Below are positions 1 to 5,879 of a stretch of DNA of 6,336 bases, piece after piece; position 1 is the stretch's first letter, and each line of letters opens with the position of its first letter. A model generated the notes under the pieces. The model searched no databases, was not told where the DNA came from, and saw nothing but the letters and a program-made list of their open reading frames with translations. A program made the translations under genes and the position numbers. This stretch comes from Nitrospira sp. (lineage in GTDB: Bacteria; UBA9089; CG2-30-40-21; SBAY01). Where the stretch lies: assembly GCA_005239945.1 (NCBI GenBank), contig SBAY01000130.1, forward strand, positions 1 through 6,336. The letters are read 5' to 3'.

Positions 1-13
1 AATAATTGAATAC

Positions 14-156
14 CTGAACTTTTACAAATTTTGTAGTCATTCACAACTTGAAATTTGAAATTGGAAAGTAGAAATTAGGAAAAGAGAGGAAAATCGTATT
101 TATATTCTCCCAATTTCTAATTTCTAATTTCAATGTTTTGTGAACGGAAAGTTCAG
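14..156. repeat. Imperfect palindrome with 7-base periodic arms (element A)
   Basis: An imperfect inverted repeat. CTGAACTTT at 14-22 is complementary to 148-156, TTCACAA at 40-46 to 138-144, and TTGAAATT at 49-56 to 126-133. The inner parts of the arms are runs of in-phase heptamers: four GAAATTN-like words at 50-77 and three NAATTTC words at 111-131 on the opposite polarity. The arms are unequal in length, so the fold is not perfect. I see no gene in it. It precedes the toxin-antitoxin promoter and is one of four such elements in the window. Confidence 0.7.
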
Positions 157-208
157 GGTAGCATAACTTACCCATAAATTTTACACGCACCCCTTGTACA
201 AAACTTAG

Positions 209-237
209 TTGACAAATGGAACAAGGAATGATATACT
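209..237 (+). promoter_or_regulatory. Sigma70-type promoter of the toxin-antitoxin pair
   Basis: A -35 box TTGACA (209-214) and a -10 box TATACT (232-237) are separated by exactly 17 bases. A TG at 229-230 forms an extended -10. Transcription would start near 244, giving a leader of about 26 bases that holds the ribosome site GAGGAGG (254-260), 9 bases before the ATG at 270. The palindrome TAATATTA (243-250) lies at the expected start site and could be an operator for autoregulation, but it is short and AT-rich. Confidence 0.8.
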
Positions 238-269
238 AAATTTAATATTATACGAGGAGGTTTTTAGCC

Positions 270-476
270 ATGCCAGTTGATTCACTCAAGAAAAAGGCAG
301 AAGAAATTAAAATTGGGCAAGATATTCTTATAGTAAGTAAAGAGCAGATAAAGGAAGCTAAACATGGAGCAAAGATGTTGATAAGGTTAAGTGAGAAGGT
401 AGCAGGTCAGTGGAAAGGTAATCTCTCTGCTGTAGAAGAGGCAAGGTTGATGAGAAAATCTAAAAGAGGTTACTAA
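270..476 (+). CDS. Putative antitoxin (VapB-like position) of a PIN toxin pair
   Basis: A 68-aa, lysine-rich, probably mostly helical protein. It lies directly upstream of a PIN-domain gene, with one base between its TAA and the toxin's ATG, which is the standard order for VapBC-type modules. The start is well supported: ATG at 270 has GAGGAGG 9 bases upstream and a consensus promoter before that. I do not recognise a specific family. No AbrB/MazE-type or ribbon-helix-helix motif is obvious. The basic C-terminal part (about residues 52-68, with NLSAVEEARLMRK) has the charged helical look of toxin-binding antitoxin tails. The antitoxin role is inferred from context and size. It would neutralise the downstream RNase and perhaps repress the shared promoter. 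Confidence 0.65.
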   Translation: MPVDSLKKKAEEIKIGQDILIVSKEQIKEAKHGAKMLIRLSEKVAGQWKGNLSAVEEARLMRKSKRGY

Positions 477-477
477 A

Positions 478-909
478 ATGCTGAAATATCTTACCCTTGA
501 TTCCAATATTTTTATTGCAAGCATCAAAGGAGATGAAAAGTATAGTTCTGCTTGTAATAAAATTATTAGTCGAGTTGGCATAGACTTCATTTTGGTGGAA
601 CCAAGTATTATTTTTGGAGAAGTTGGTAATGCAGTAGTGCGTAATTTAAATATAGATATAGCCAGAGAAGAAATTCAGAATCTGAGGAAGGCAATTACAG
701 TTATTCAAATTTGTGGTGTAGTATTCTGTGGGAAAGCCGGTTTATCAGGGGGGCAGTATGATATTTACTCTGCTAATTCATTCTATCTTCAGACAGCTCT
801 GGAGCATAATACTATCCTTGTTTCATTAGATGAGGAAGATTTCATAGATAAAATTAAGTCCAAAGGTGCTGCTATTGAACTTTTTCATGTTAGAGATTTC
901 TTCTATTGA
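478..909 (+). CDS. PIN-domain ribonuclease toxin, VapC-like
   Basis: A 143-aa single-domain protein, the usual VapC length. PIN-domain acidic residues occur in the expected order: Asp8 in LTLDSNIF at the end of strand 1, Glu48 in FGEVGNA, Asp95 in GQYDIYSANSFYL, and Asp118 in TILVSLDEEDF. These match the Mg2+-binding quartet of PIN RNases, which in VapC toxins cleave tRNA or rRNA and arrest growth. The active site looks intact. Cys28, Cys79 and Cys84 are of unknown relevance. The ATG at 478 has AGAGG (465-469) 8 bases upstream, inside the antitoxin's 3' end, so translation is probably coupled to the antitoxin. The RNA target cannot be predicted. It is convergent with the cytidylyltransferase gene, with a 47-base gap in which I see no convincing terminator. 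Confidence 0.85.
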   Translation: MLKYLTLDSNIFIASIKGDEKYSSACNKIISRVGIDFILVEPSIIFGEVGNAVVRNLNIDIAREEIQNLRKAITVIQICGVVFCGKAGLSGGQYDIYSANSFYLQTALEHNTILVSLDEEDFIDKIKSKGAAIELFHVRDFFY

Positions 910-956
910 GCTGATGAGCCATTAGGTAATATTTCCACCCAGATTACACTGACCAA

Positions 957-1679
957 TTATAAGAAAATCTCCTTTTCTTTCTTACTTGTTCGCTTTAATT
1001 CCATCAACTTCTCAGCGATATAAAAATCCAACGGCGTATCAATATCTATTGAATCGATAGTCTCCATAATGATGCCTCTGATATCCTGTTGTTGCCAGGG
1101 TTTACCACTTAATATTGTCTCTGTTTTGCTGACTATCACCGCACCATTTAATCTGTAAATTGCAGGTAAATCCTGCCTTCTTAATGATTTTTCACCGCTA
1201 TCGATAAATGGATAAACCTTATCTCCATCTAATTTACGCATCCAATAAGGATGAATTTCCGATTCGGTCAGGGTAAGAACCGTCTCTGCATTTGTCTCTA
1301 AAATTTTTTTAATGGCCTCATCGATATATTTTACCTCTCGTAAAGGGGATGTAGGTTGTAATAAAACCACAAAATGCGGGATATACCCTTTAGATTCAAG
1401 AAATAGCAAGGCATGTTGAATAACCGGCAGTGTAGGTGAGATGTCTGTGGCTAAATCCTTTGGTCTTATAAATGGCACTTCAGCACCATACTCTCTGGCT
1501 ATCTGAGCTATCCGGTCATCATCTGTTGAGACAATTATTCTATCTAAGTATTTTGATTTTAGTGCCTCAATAATAGTATAGGCAATTAAAGGAATACCTT
1601 GAAATGGTTTTATGTTTTTTAAGGGGATACTTTTAGACCCACCTCTTGCTGGAATAATCCCTAAAAATTTTTTTGCCAT
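957..1679 (-). CDS. neuA: Acylneuraminate-type cytidylyltransferase (CMP-nonulosonate synthetase)
   Basis: A 240-aa protein of the CMP-sialate synthetase family, which uses CTP to activate a nine-carbon acid (sialic, legionaminic or pseudaminic) as a CMP-sugar for surface glycans. The N-terminal nucleotide-binding motif IPARGGSKSIPLKN covers residues 9-22. STDDD is at 51-55, QPTSPLR at 108-114, RRQD at 167-170, NGA at 178-180, and the metal-binding SIDID near 210-214. The length fits the family. The GGSK/KN motif and overall pattern resemble legionaminic (LegF) or NeuA enzymes rather than KdsB, but the substrate cannot be decided, so the symbol names the family. There is no Shine-Dalgarno sequence before the ATG. 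The start is fixed because the first beta strand and the CTP loop follow immediately. It has its own promoter and is not coupled to lpxA. No NeuB/NeuC-type genes are in view. Confidence 0.88.
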   Translation of the reverse strand: MAKKFLGIIPARGGSKSIPLKNIKPFQGIPLIAYTIIEALKSKYLDRIIVSTDDDRIAQIAREYGAEVPFIRPKDLATDISPTLPVIQHALLFLESKGYIPHFVVLLQPTSPLREVKYIDEAIKKILETNAETVLTLTESEIHPYWMRKLDGDKVYPFIDSGEKSLRRQDLPAIYRLNGAVIVSKTETILSGKPWQQQDIRGIIMETIDSIDIDTPLDFYIAEKLMELKRTSKKEKEIFL

Positions 1680-1688
1680 CTGATTTAG

Positions 1689-1717
1689 ATTTTAACACAG
1701 ACATATTTGTAAGTCAA
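1689..1717 (-). promoter_or_regulatory. Promoter of the cytidylyltransferase gene, giving a near-leaderless mRNA
   Basis: On the minus strand there is a -35 box TTGACT (1717-1712), a 17-base spacer and a -10 box TAAAAT (1694-1689). Only 9 bases separate the -10 box from the ATG at 1679, so the transcript should start about 0-4 bases before the start codon. That agrees with the absence of a Shine-Dalgarno sequence. The A/T-rich tract upstream of the -35 box (1718-1724) could act as an UP element. Confidence 0.75.
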
Positions 1718-1741
1718 GAAAAATCTCAGTCTAACTGTAAT

Positions 1742-1915
1742 TCAGACATTAGACCATAGACTAAGGACTTAAGTCGTAAGCGGTTAGCCGGAATGTCAAT
1801 CTTTTAGTTTTTGGATGAGACAGGTGTTCATCCCTTATCTTTTTCTCCATCTGACCGCTAAACGCTGAATGTTTACTCTAAGTCTGATGTCTAAAGTCTG
1901 AAGTCTAATGTCTGA
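1742..1915. repeat. Imperfect palindrome with 7-base periodic arms (element B)
   Basis: The left arm (1742-1790) is seven consecutive in-phase heptamers of the type TYAGACN. G is at the fourth place in all seven, A at the third in six and C at the sixth in six. The right arm (1881-1915) is five in-phase heptamers that read TYAGACW on the minus strand. AATTCAGACATTAGAC (1739-1754) is an exact reverse complement of 1903-1918. Inner pairs are AGCGGTTAG (1779-1787) with CTGACCGCT (1851-1859, one mismatch) and GGATGA (1813-1818) with TCATCC (1828-1833) around a 9-base loop. It fills the gap between lpxA and the cytidylyltransferase promoter. No ORF is evident. Confidence 0.8.
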
Positions 1916-1943
1916 ATTGAAGGTCTCCTCTCGTGATAATGGG

Positions 1944-2741
1944 TTAGTAAGTGCAACTGTTTTTCCCTCTTCCAGAACATATTCCTCGTTTAGATTTTTT
2001 AATAAAGTCGAGGAGATGGTTAATTTCAGATAGAGGCGGTAATTCTTTTTCTATTTTTGCTAATGCCTGCGATGTATTAAGGTTAGAACGGTAGAGGATT
2101 TTATAGGCAGTTTTGAGGTAATGACGCAGTTCTTGAGAAAATCCTGCTCGGCGTAATCCCACGGTATTGAGCCCATACACCAGGGATGGATTACCATCGA
2201 TTAACATATAAGGCGGAACATCCTGAACTATCACCGACATCCCTCCGACTATAGCGAAAGTTCCGATTCTGCAAAATTGATGAATTCCCACCAATCCAGA
2301 AATGACGGCTTTATCCTCAACGCTCACATGCCCGGCCAATAAAGCAGAATTGGTTATAATCACCCCTGAACCTATTTGACAGTTATGACCGACATGGGCA
2401 TTAGCCATAATATAGTTATCATTGCCTATGTTCGTTGCCTCGCCTTCCTTCCAGCCGCGATGAATAGTCACATATTCCCGAATAATATTGTTATCTCCAA
2501 TAACTGTATATGCTTCCTTTTCTTCATACCCCTTGATTTGTGGTTCATGGCCAAGGATACAACCCATATGAATGAGGCAATTTTTACCAATCGTGGTCCA
2601 GCCGTTCAAGATAACATGCGAACCAATTTTGGTTCCTTGCCCGATAGTCACATTTTCCTCAATAATGCTAAAGGGTCCAATTTGAACATCAGCGGCTATG
2701 TTTGCCTTTGGATGAACAATAGCTGTTGGATGAATATTCAC
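1944..2741 (-). CDS. lpxA: UDP-N-acetylglucosamine 3-O-acyltransferase LpxA
   Basis: First enzyme of lipid A synthesis. It moves a 3-hydroxyacyl chain from ACP to the 3-OH of UDP-GlcNAc, as a cytoplasmic homotrimer. The 265-aa protein (E. coli 262) has a left-handed beta-helix of hexapeptide repeats from about residue 1 to 180 (IHPTAIVHPKA, ADVQIG, VTIGQGTKIG). The catalytic His is His119 in NAHVGHN, equivalent to E. coli His125. QDVPPY and the GNPS/GLRRAGFS segment follow, then a helical C-terminal domain. Gly167 in VGG aligns with E. coli Gly173, the residue that allows a C14 chain. The start is a GTG overlapping the fabZ stop (GTGA). The last roughly 10 residues after SKRGIC extend past the usual family end. 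Confidence 0.96.
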   Translation of the reverse strand: MNIHPTAIVHPKANIAADVQIGPFSIIEENVTIGQGTKIGSHVILNGWTTIGKNCLIHMGCILGHEPQIKGYEEKEAYTVIGDNNIIREYVTIHRGWKEGEATNIGNDNYIMANAHVGHNCQIGSGVIITNSALLAGHVSVEDKAVISGLVGIHQFCRIGTFAIVGGMSVIVQDVPPYMLIDGNPSLVYGLNTVGLRRAGFSQELRHYLKTAYKILYRSNLNTSQALAKIEKELPPLSEINHLLDFIKKSKRGICSGRGKNSCTY

Positions 2742-3187
2742 TTTCCACTCTCCTTACCCCTACCAGCATCTATCATAAATATCATCGTTGCCTCAGCGAC
2801 TAAATTGTTATCAACATAAGCCTTTCCTTCCATTATTCCTACATGAGAGCGAATTTTAATTGGGACTACCTCAAATCGCAACTGGTCTCCTGGAATAACC
2901 ACCTTTCTAAATCTTACCTTGTCAATACCTGTAAAATAAACTAATTTGCCCGCATCTTGAGGTTCAGAGAGCATAAGGACTCCAGCCACTTGTGCCATCG
3001 CCTCGATGATTATTACCCCCGGCATAATAGGATTTCCCGGAAAATGTCCCTGGAAAAATGCCTCGTTACCAGTTACATTTTTAATTCCAACGATTCTTTT
3101 CCCTTTCTCCATCTCAATAATTCTATCAACGAATAGAAATGGATAGCGATGTAGCAGAATCTCTTGAATTTGTTTTATGTCTAACAT
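2738..3187 (-). CDS. fabZ: 3-hydroxyacyl-ACP dehydratase FabZ
   Basis: Dehydrates 3-hydroxyacyl-ACP to trans-2-enoyl-ACP in fatty acid elongation. The substrate is shared with LpxA and LpxD, so FabZ activity sets the split between phospholipid and LPS. The 149-aa length is normal for a stand-alone FabZ; it is not fused to LpxC as in Bacteroidetes. The hot-dog fold signature is clear: HRYPFLFVDRI (residues 13-23), GHFPGNPIMPGV (47-58) with catalytic His48, and catalytic Glu62 in IIEAMAQ. The ATG at 3187 has AGGAGG (3201-3196) 8 bases upstream. The TGA stop overlaps the lpxA GTG by four bases, implying coupled translation. A 155-base repeat-containing gap separates it from lpxC, with no clear promoter of its own, so it is probably read from the upstream promoter. 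Confidence 0.96.
   Translation of the reverse strand: MLDIKQIQEILLHRYPFLFVDRIIEMEKGKRIVGIKNVTGNEAFFQGHFPGNPIMPGVIIIEAMAQVAGVLMLSEPQDAGKLVYFTGIDKVRFRKVVIPGDQLRFEVVPIKIRSHVGIMEGKAYVDNNLVAEATMIFMIDAGRGKESGK
2750..2755 (-). promoter_or_regulatory. Ribosome binding site deciding the GTG start of lpxA
   Basis: AAGGAG on the minus strand, 8 bases before the GTG at 2741-2739, inside the 3' end of fabZ. It supports the GTG start, which gives the family-typical N-terminus (NIHPTA). Confidence 0.8.
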
Positions 3188-3326
3188 CTTTCTTTCCTCC
3201 TATTTAGGTGTTTAGGCTGAAGGTAGATAGGCTGAAGGGATGAAGGGAAAAAGGAGTAAGCGAGAAACAATAGACAGTTGGCAGTAAGGAGTGGTTATTC
3301 TTCCTCCCTACAACCTGAACACCTTC

Positions 3327-3341
3327 CAGGTTTAAAACCTG
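3327..3341. repeat. Short perfect palindrome just after lpxC stop
   Basis: CAGGTTT, one base, then AAACCTG: a perfect 7-bp dyad one base past the lpxC TGA. It overlaps an alternative pairing of CTGAACA (3315-3321) with TGTTCAG (3340-3346). No U-run follows on the minus strand, so it is not a standard intrinsic terminator. It could be an mRNA structure at the lpxC 3' end. Confidence 0.5.
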
Positions 3342-3342
3342 T

Positions 3343-4224
3343 TCAGCCTTTTTCCCCTTTAACTGACCGATTACCTTCCTTACTTCCTTCCTTCAGTCTT
3401 CCTTCCTTCAGCCTTCCTACCATTTTTTGGACCAACTTCAAATTCAAATCATGTCCTGACTTGATGGCAATTATATGTCCGAGTATAGGCATACCTATCA
3501 AACTAAAATCCCCTATTAAATCTAATATCTTATGTCTGACTAATTCATTCTCAAAGCGTAAACTATCGTTTAAAATTTTAGTCTCCCCAATAATAATTGC
3601 ATTCTCCAGACTTCCTCCTTTAGCTAAACCCCGGCCATGAAGTGATTTGACTTCTTTCAGAAAGCCAAAGGTTCTTGCCGGGGCAATCTCTTTCACGAAA
3701 GTCTCTTGAGTAATAACAAAGGTAGCAAATTGGGTTTTGACTACCGGGTGGTCAAAATCAATCGTATAAGTAATCCTCCATTCATCTGAAGGCAAAAGTA
3801 TCACTTGTTTGTCTTCTGTTTGGCTCCATAGTGGTTCTTTTGGTCTAAAAACCTTTTTCGGTTTATCCTGGCTGATAATTTCGTCTTTAAGGAGTTCCAC
3901 AAAGGGTATGGCACTTCCATCCCCAATGGGTAACTCGTGTGCATCCAGGCATATTTCGATATTATTAATTCCTAAGCCGGATAAAGCGGCTAATAGATGT
4001 TCGACGGTATGAACTTCAACCCCATTTTTCTTCAAACTAAGTTCGCGCAAGGTGTTATTGACATTTTCCGGGCAGGCTTTTATCCTTGGTTCACCAGACA
4101 AATCCTGTCGAACAAAGACAATACCTGTCCCAATGGCAGCGGGTTTAAATACTGAATGTATCTGTTCACCCGTATGTAGTCCTACACCTGAATATGCCAA
4201 TTCTTTTTTAATCGTCTGCTGCAT
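3343..4224 (-). CDS. lpxC: UDP-3-O-acyl-N-acetylglucosamine deacetylase LpxC
   Basis: Zn2+-dependent cytoplasmic deacetylase that makes the committed step of lipid A synthesis. In the 293-aa protein all expected residues are present: Glu75 (general base) and His76 in HTVEHLLAALSGLG, His231 and Asp235 (with His76, the zinc ligands) in HKILDLIGD, Asp239, and His258 in KSGHDLN (general acid). ARTFGF (183-188) and RGLAKGGSLENA (198-209) are also typical. The family core ends at about residue 269 (LVQKMV). The remaining tail is low-complexity, with a 5-residue repeat GRLKE encoded by a 15-base tandem repeat like those in the adjacent gap. The ATG overlaps the lpxD stop (TAATG), with GGAG 8 bases upstream (4236-4233). 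In E. coli the LpxC C-terminus carries the FtsH degradation signal; this tail differs. Confidence 0.96.
   Translation of the reverse strand: MQQTIKKELAYSGVGLHTGEQIHSVFKPAAIGTGIVFVRQDLSGEPRIKACPENVNNTLRELSLKKNGVEVHTVEHLLAALSGLGINNIEICLDAHELPIGDGSAIPFVELLKDEIISQDKPKKVFRPKEPLWSQTEDKQVILLPSDEWRITYTIDFDHPVVKTQFATFVITQETFVKEIAPARTFGFLKEVKSLHGRGLAKGGSLENAIIIGETKILNDSLRFENELVRHKILDLIGDFSLIGMPILGHIIAIKSGHDLNLKLVQKMVGRLKEGRLKEGSKEGNRSVKGEKG
3383..3412 (-). repeat. 15-base tandem repeat coding the LpxC tail
   Basis: Two 15-base units (3383-3397 and 3398-3412) differ only at the last base, and a partial third unit follows at 3413-3418. Because 15 is a multiple of three the unit stays in frame and codes for the repeated pentapeptide GRLKE. 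The unit is the same word family, AGGCTGAAGG plus five bases, as in the intergenic arm at 3214-3243. Confidence 0.8.
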
Positions 4225-5255
4225 TATTTGTTCTCCAGTTCTGCTACCTTTTTTTCCAAAACCGTAATTTTCTCTACCAAAAGAGGTAGTTTTTGTATCA
4301 ATGCCTTTATCTTCATTTCTTTTTGATGGGGCCGGGCAGGGAATCCAGAGACGATTTCGTTAGGACCTACATCCTTCATTACAACAGCCTGAGCGGTAAG
4401 GATGGTGTTTTCTTTTACGGTCACATGGTCTGATACCGCTGACCGCCCGGCCATAGTTACATTATTTTCTATGGTAACACTGCCGGAAATTCCTACCTGG
4501 GCAACAATAATACAATTTTTGCCTATCTGGACATTATGCCCGATCTGAACCAGGTTGTCTATCTTTGTTCCTTGACCAATAATCGTTATCCCTAATGTCG
4601 CCCGGTCAATGGTTACACCTGCTCCGATTTCTACATCATCCTCGATGACTACTTCCCCTTTTTGCGGGATTTTATAATGCACATCACCTGTCTTGATATA
4701 TCCAAATCCATCACTACCAATTACCGTTTGACTATGAATAATTACCCTTTTGCCGATTTTTACTTTATCATATATGACTACCCCAGGATGTAAAATAGAC
4801 CCCTGTCCAACAATCACTTTATTACCAATGTTCGTTAAAGGATAGATAACCACACCCTTCCCAATTTCTACTTCATCCCCGATAACAACATAGGCGTCAA
4901 TGCTTACCCCTTCCCCTATTTTGGCATTTTTGCCTATGATGGCGGTAGGATGAATTCCTTGAGGAGGTAAAGTAGTTGGGTTAAAGAGTTCCAGGAGTCT
5001 GGCAAAGGCTAATTTTGGATTTTCAACAATAAGCTTAGGGCAGGATATACCTTCTATATCTTCTGGAAGAACGATACACGAGGCATGTAGCGGGGTTTTT
5101 GATATTTTTTTCAATTCATGCTTATCAAATATAAAACTAATATCCCCTTCTTTCGCATCTTTACTTGGGGATATGCGGGAAATAAGTATATCATCTCTCC
5201 CGCATATTAATTTCCCATTTACAAACTTAGCTATTTCATCTAAGGTTTTAGTCAT
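4224..5255 (-). CDS. lpxD: UDP-3-O-(3-hydroxyacyl)glucosamine N-acyltransferase LpxD
   Basis: Adds the second 3-hydroxyacyl chain to the amino group produced by LpxC, giving the diacyl-UDP-GlcN precursor of lipid A. The 343 aa compare with 341 in E. coli. The N-terminal uridine-binding domain (about 1-98) is followed by a left-handed beta-helix of hexapeptide repeats from IHPTAIIGKNAKIG (101-114) to about 300. The segment GSDGFGYI (180-187) is characteristic. Catalytic His240 lies in NLVQIGHNVQIG, equivalent to E. coli His239. GFPARPH (304-310) precedes a C-terminal helix (about 313-343), here coiled-coil-like with heptad leucines and valines. The ATG overlaps the ompH stop by one base (TAATG). 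Only a weak Shine-Dalgarno-like GAGA precedes it, so translation probably depends on ompH. Confidence 0.96.
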   Translation of the reverse strand: MTKTLDEIAKFVNGKLICGRDDILISRISPSKDAKEGDISFIFDKHELKKISKTPLHASCIVLPEDIEGISCPKLIVENPKLAFARLLELFNPTTLPPQGIHPTAIIGKNAKIGEGVSIDAYVVIGDEVEIGKGVVIYPLTNIGNKVIVGQGSILHPGVVIYDKVKIGKRVIIHSQTVIGSDGFGYIKTGDVHYKIPQKGEVVIEDDVEIGAGVTIDRATLGITIIGQGTKIDNLVQIGHNVQIGKNCIIVAQVGISGSVTIENNVTMAGRSAVSDHVTVKENTILTAQAVVMKDVGPNEIVSGFPARPHQKEMKIKALIQKLPLLVEKITVLEKKVAELENK

Positions 5256-5827
5256 TATTTCTCTGATGGTATTTTCGTTCCTGTTGACTCTTCTTTTTTA
5301 GTCGTGGCTATAATCTTTGCCAGGACATCTTCGGTAATATCCAGATTATCCTCTGCATACAAGACATAGTTATTTTCCAAAACAACACTAAGACCCTTTT
5401 CCTGGGCTGTTTGTTTAATAAGGAGATATACCTTTTCTGTTATCTGCTTGGTCAACTCTTCTTCTTTACCAGTCAGGTATGCCTCTGCCTCCTGGCTATA
5501 TTTAAGTGCGAGTTGTTTCTTCTTGTCAACCTCTGTTTCCATTTTAGCCCTTTCATCATCACTTAACAAAAGATTCGATTGAATATCTCCTTCTAATTTC
5601 TCAATCTCTGCTGACATGGCATTAATCTCTTTTTGTTTTGCCTTTAATTCTTTGATTAACTGTTCCTTTGCCTTTTTAGCGTCTGGATGTTCGTCAAAGA
5701 TGCGCTTTCCGTCAATAACACCAATCTTAGAAACAGATGTTGGAACATTGCTTTCTTGTGAATATACCATATTAGCCCATCCTAAAATTAGTATTCCACT
5801 TACCATTAATAGACTTACCTTTTTCAT
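5255..5827 (-). CDS. skp: Periplasmic outer-membrane protein chaperone, OmpH/Skp family
   Basis: A 190-aa OmpH/Skp-family protein; the usual length is 160-190. Residues 1-23 are a Sec signal peptide: KK, the hydrophobic stretch LLMVSGILILGWA, and probable cleavage after VYS. The mature start region SKIGVIDGKRIFDEHPDAKKA (about 33-53) is the family signature. A long charged coiled coil spans about 50-145, and the typical C-terminal strand region reads VVLENNYVLYAEDNLDITEDV (about 148-168). Skp trimers hold unfolded outer-membrane proteins in the periplasm. The ATG has AAGGAG (5842-5837) 9 bases upstream. It is the first recognisable gene of the lpx operon, in the conserved skp-lpxD order but without bamA in front. 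The last roughly 15 residues are a hydrophilic tail of no known role. Confidence 0.92.
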   Translation of the reverse strand: MKKVSLLMVSGILILGWANMVYSQESNVPTSVSKIGVIDGKRIFDEHPDAKKAKEQLIKELKAKQKEINAMSAEIEKLEGDIQSNLLLSDDERAKMETEVDKKKQLALKYSQEAEAYLTGKEEELTKQITEKVYLLIKQTAQEKGLSVVLENNYVLYAEDNLDITEDVLAKIIATTKKEESTGTKIPSEK

Positions 5828-5879
5828 TTCTTCTTTCTCCTTTATTAGTTAAATTATACACACTTTCAACTCATTGTTT

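Larger units (their letters stand above)
3206..3420. repeat. Palindromic repeat with 15-base (7+8) periodic arms, running into lpxC (element C)
   Basis: The left arm on the plus strand has AGG starting at 3206, 3214, 3221, 3229, 3236 and 3244, steps of 8,7,8,7,8. This amounts to two 15-base units beginning AGGCTGAAGG at 3214 and 3229. A first inverse copy is 3306-3324, which matches 3206-3224 at 15 of 19 bases when reversed. A second is 3383-3414 inside lpxC, whose minus strand matches 3214-3245 at about 26 of 32 bases. The region between (3247-3305) shows no ORF or clear promoter. In the operon transcript this would form a hairpin between lpxC and fabZ. Confidence 0.7.

Noticed and set aside
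156..173. GGGTA/TACCC hairpin as a terminator
   Set aside because: Only 5 bp, an 8-base loop and no clean T-run; no gene ends just before it in the window.
387..590. 67-codon minus-strand ORF across the toxin-antitoxin junction
   Set aside because: Antisense to the better-supported pair, with no ribosome site or domain.
961..979. AAGAAAA/TTTTCTT stem as a bidirectional terminator between the toxin and cytidylyltransferase genes
   Set aside because: Pure A/T-dominated stem inside the coding 3' end, with no GC core; unlikely to terminate.
957..1679. KdsB (CMP-Kdo synthetase) identity, attractive next to lipid A genes
   Set aside because: The N-terminal loop IPARGGSKSIPLKN and the late SIDID motif fit the NeuA/LegF/PseF group better than KdsB.
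1742..1915. Regular short repeats read as a CRISPR array
   Set aside because: Units are 7 bases with no spacers, arms are inverted and no cas genes are present.
2376..2819. 147-codon plus-strand ORF opposite lpxA/fabZ
   Set aside because: It lies wholly antisense to two well-supported genes with intact motifs; no ribosome site or recognisable domain.
3278..3640. 120-codon plus-strand ORF opposite lpxC
   Set aside because: It runs through repeat element C and antisense to conserved LpxC residues; its Ser/Pro/Leu-rich composition is a by-product of the repeat.
5616..5852. 78-codon plus-strand ORF opposite ompH
   Set aside because: Shadow of the OmpH signal peptide and coiled-coil coding sequence.
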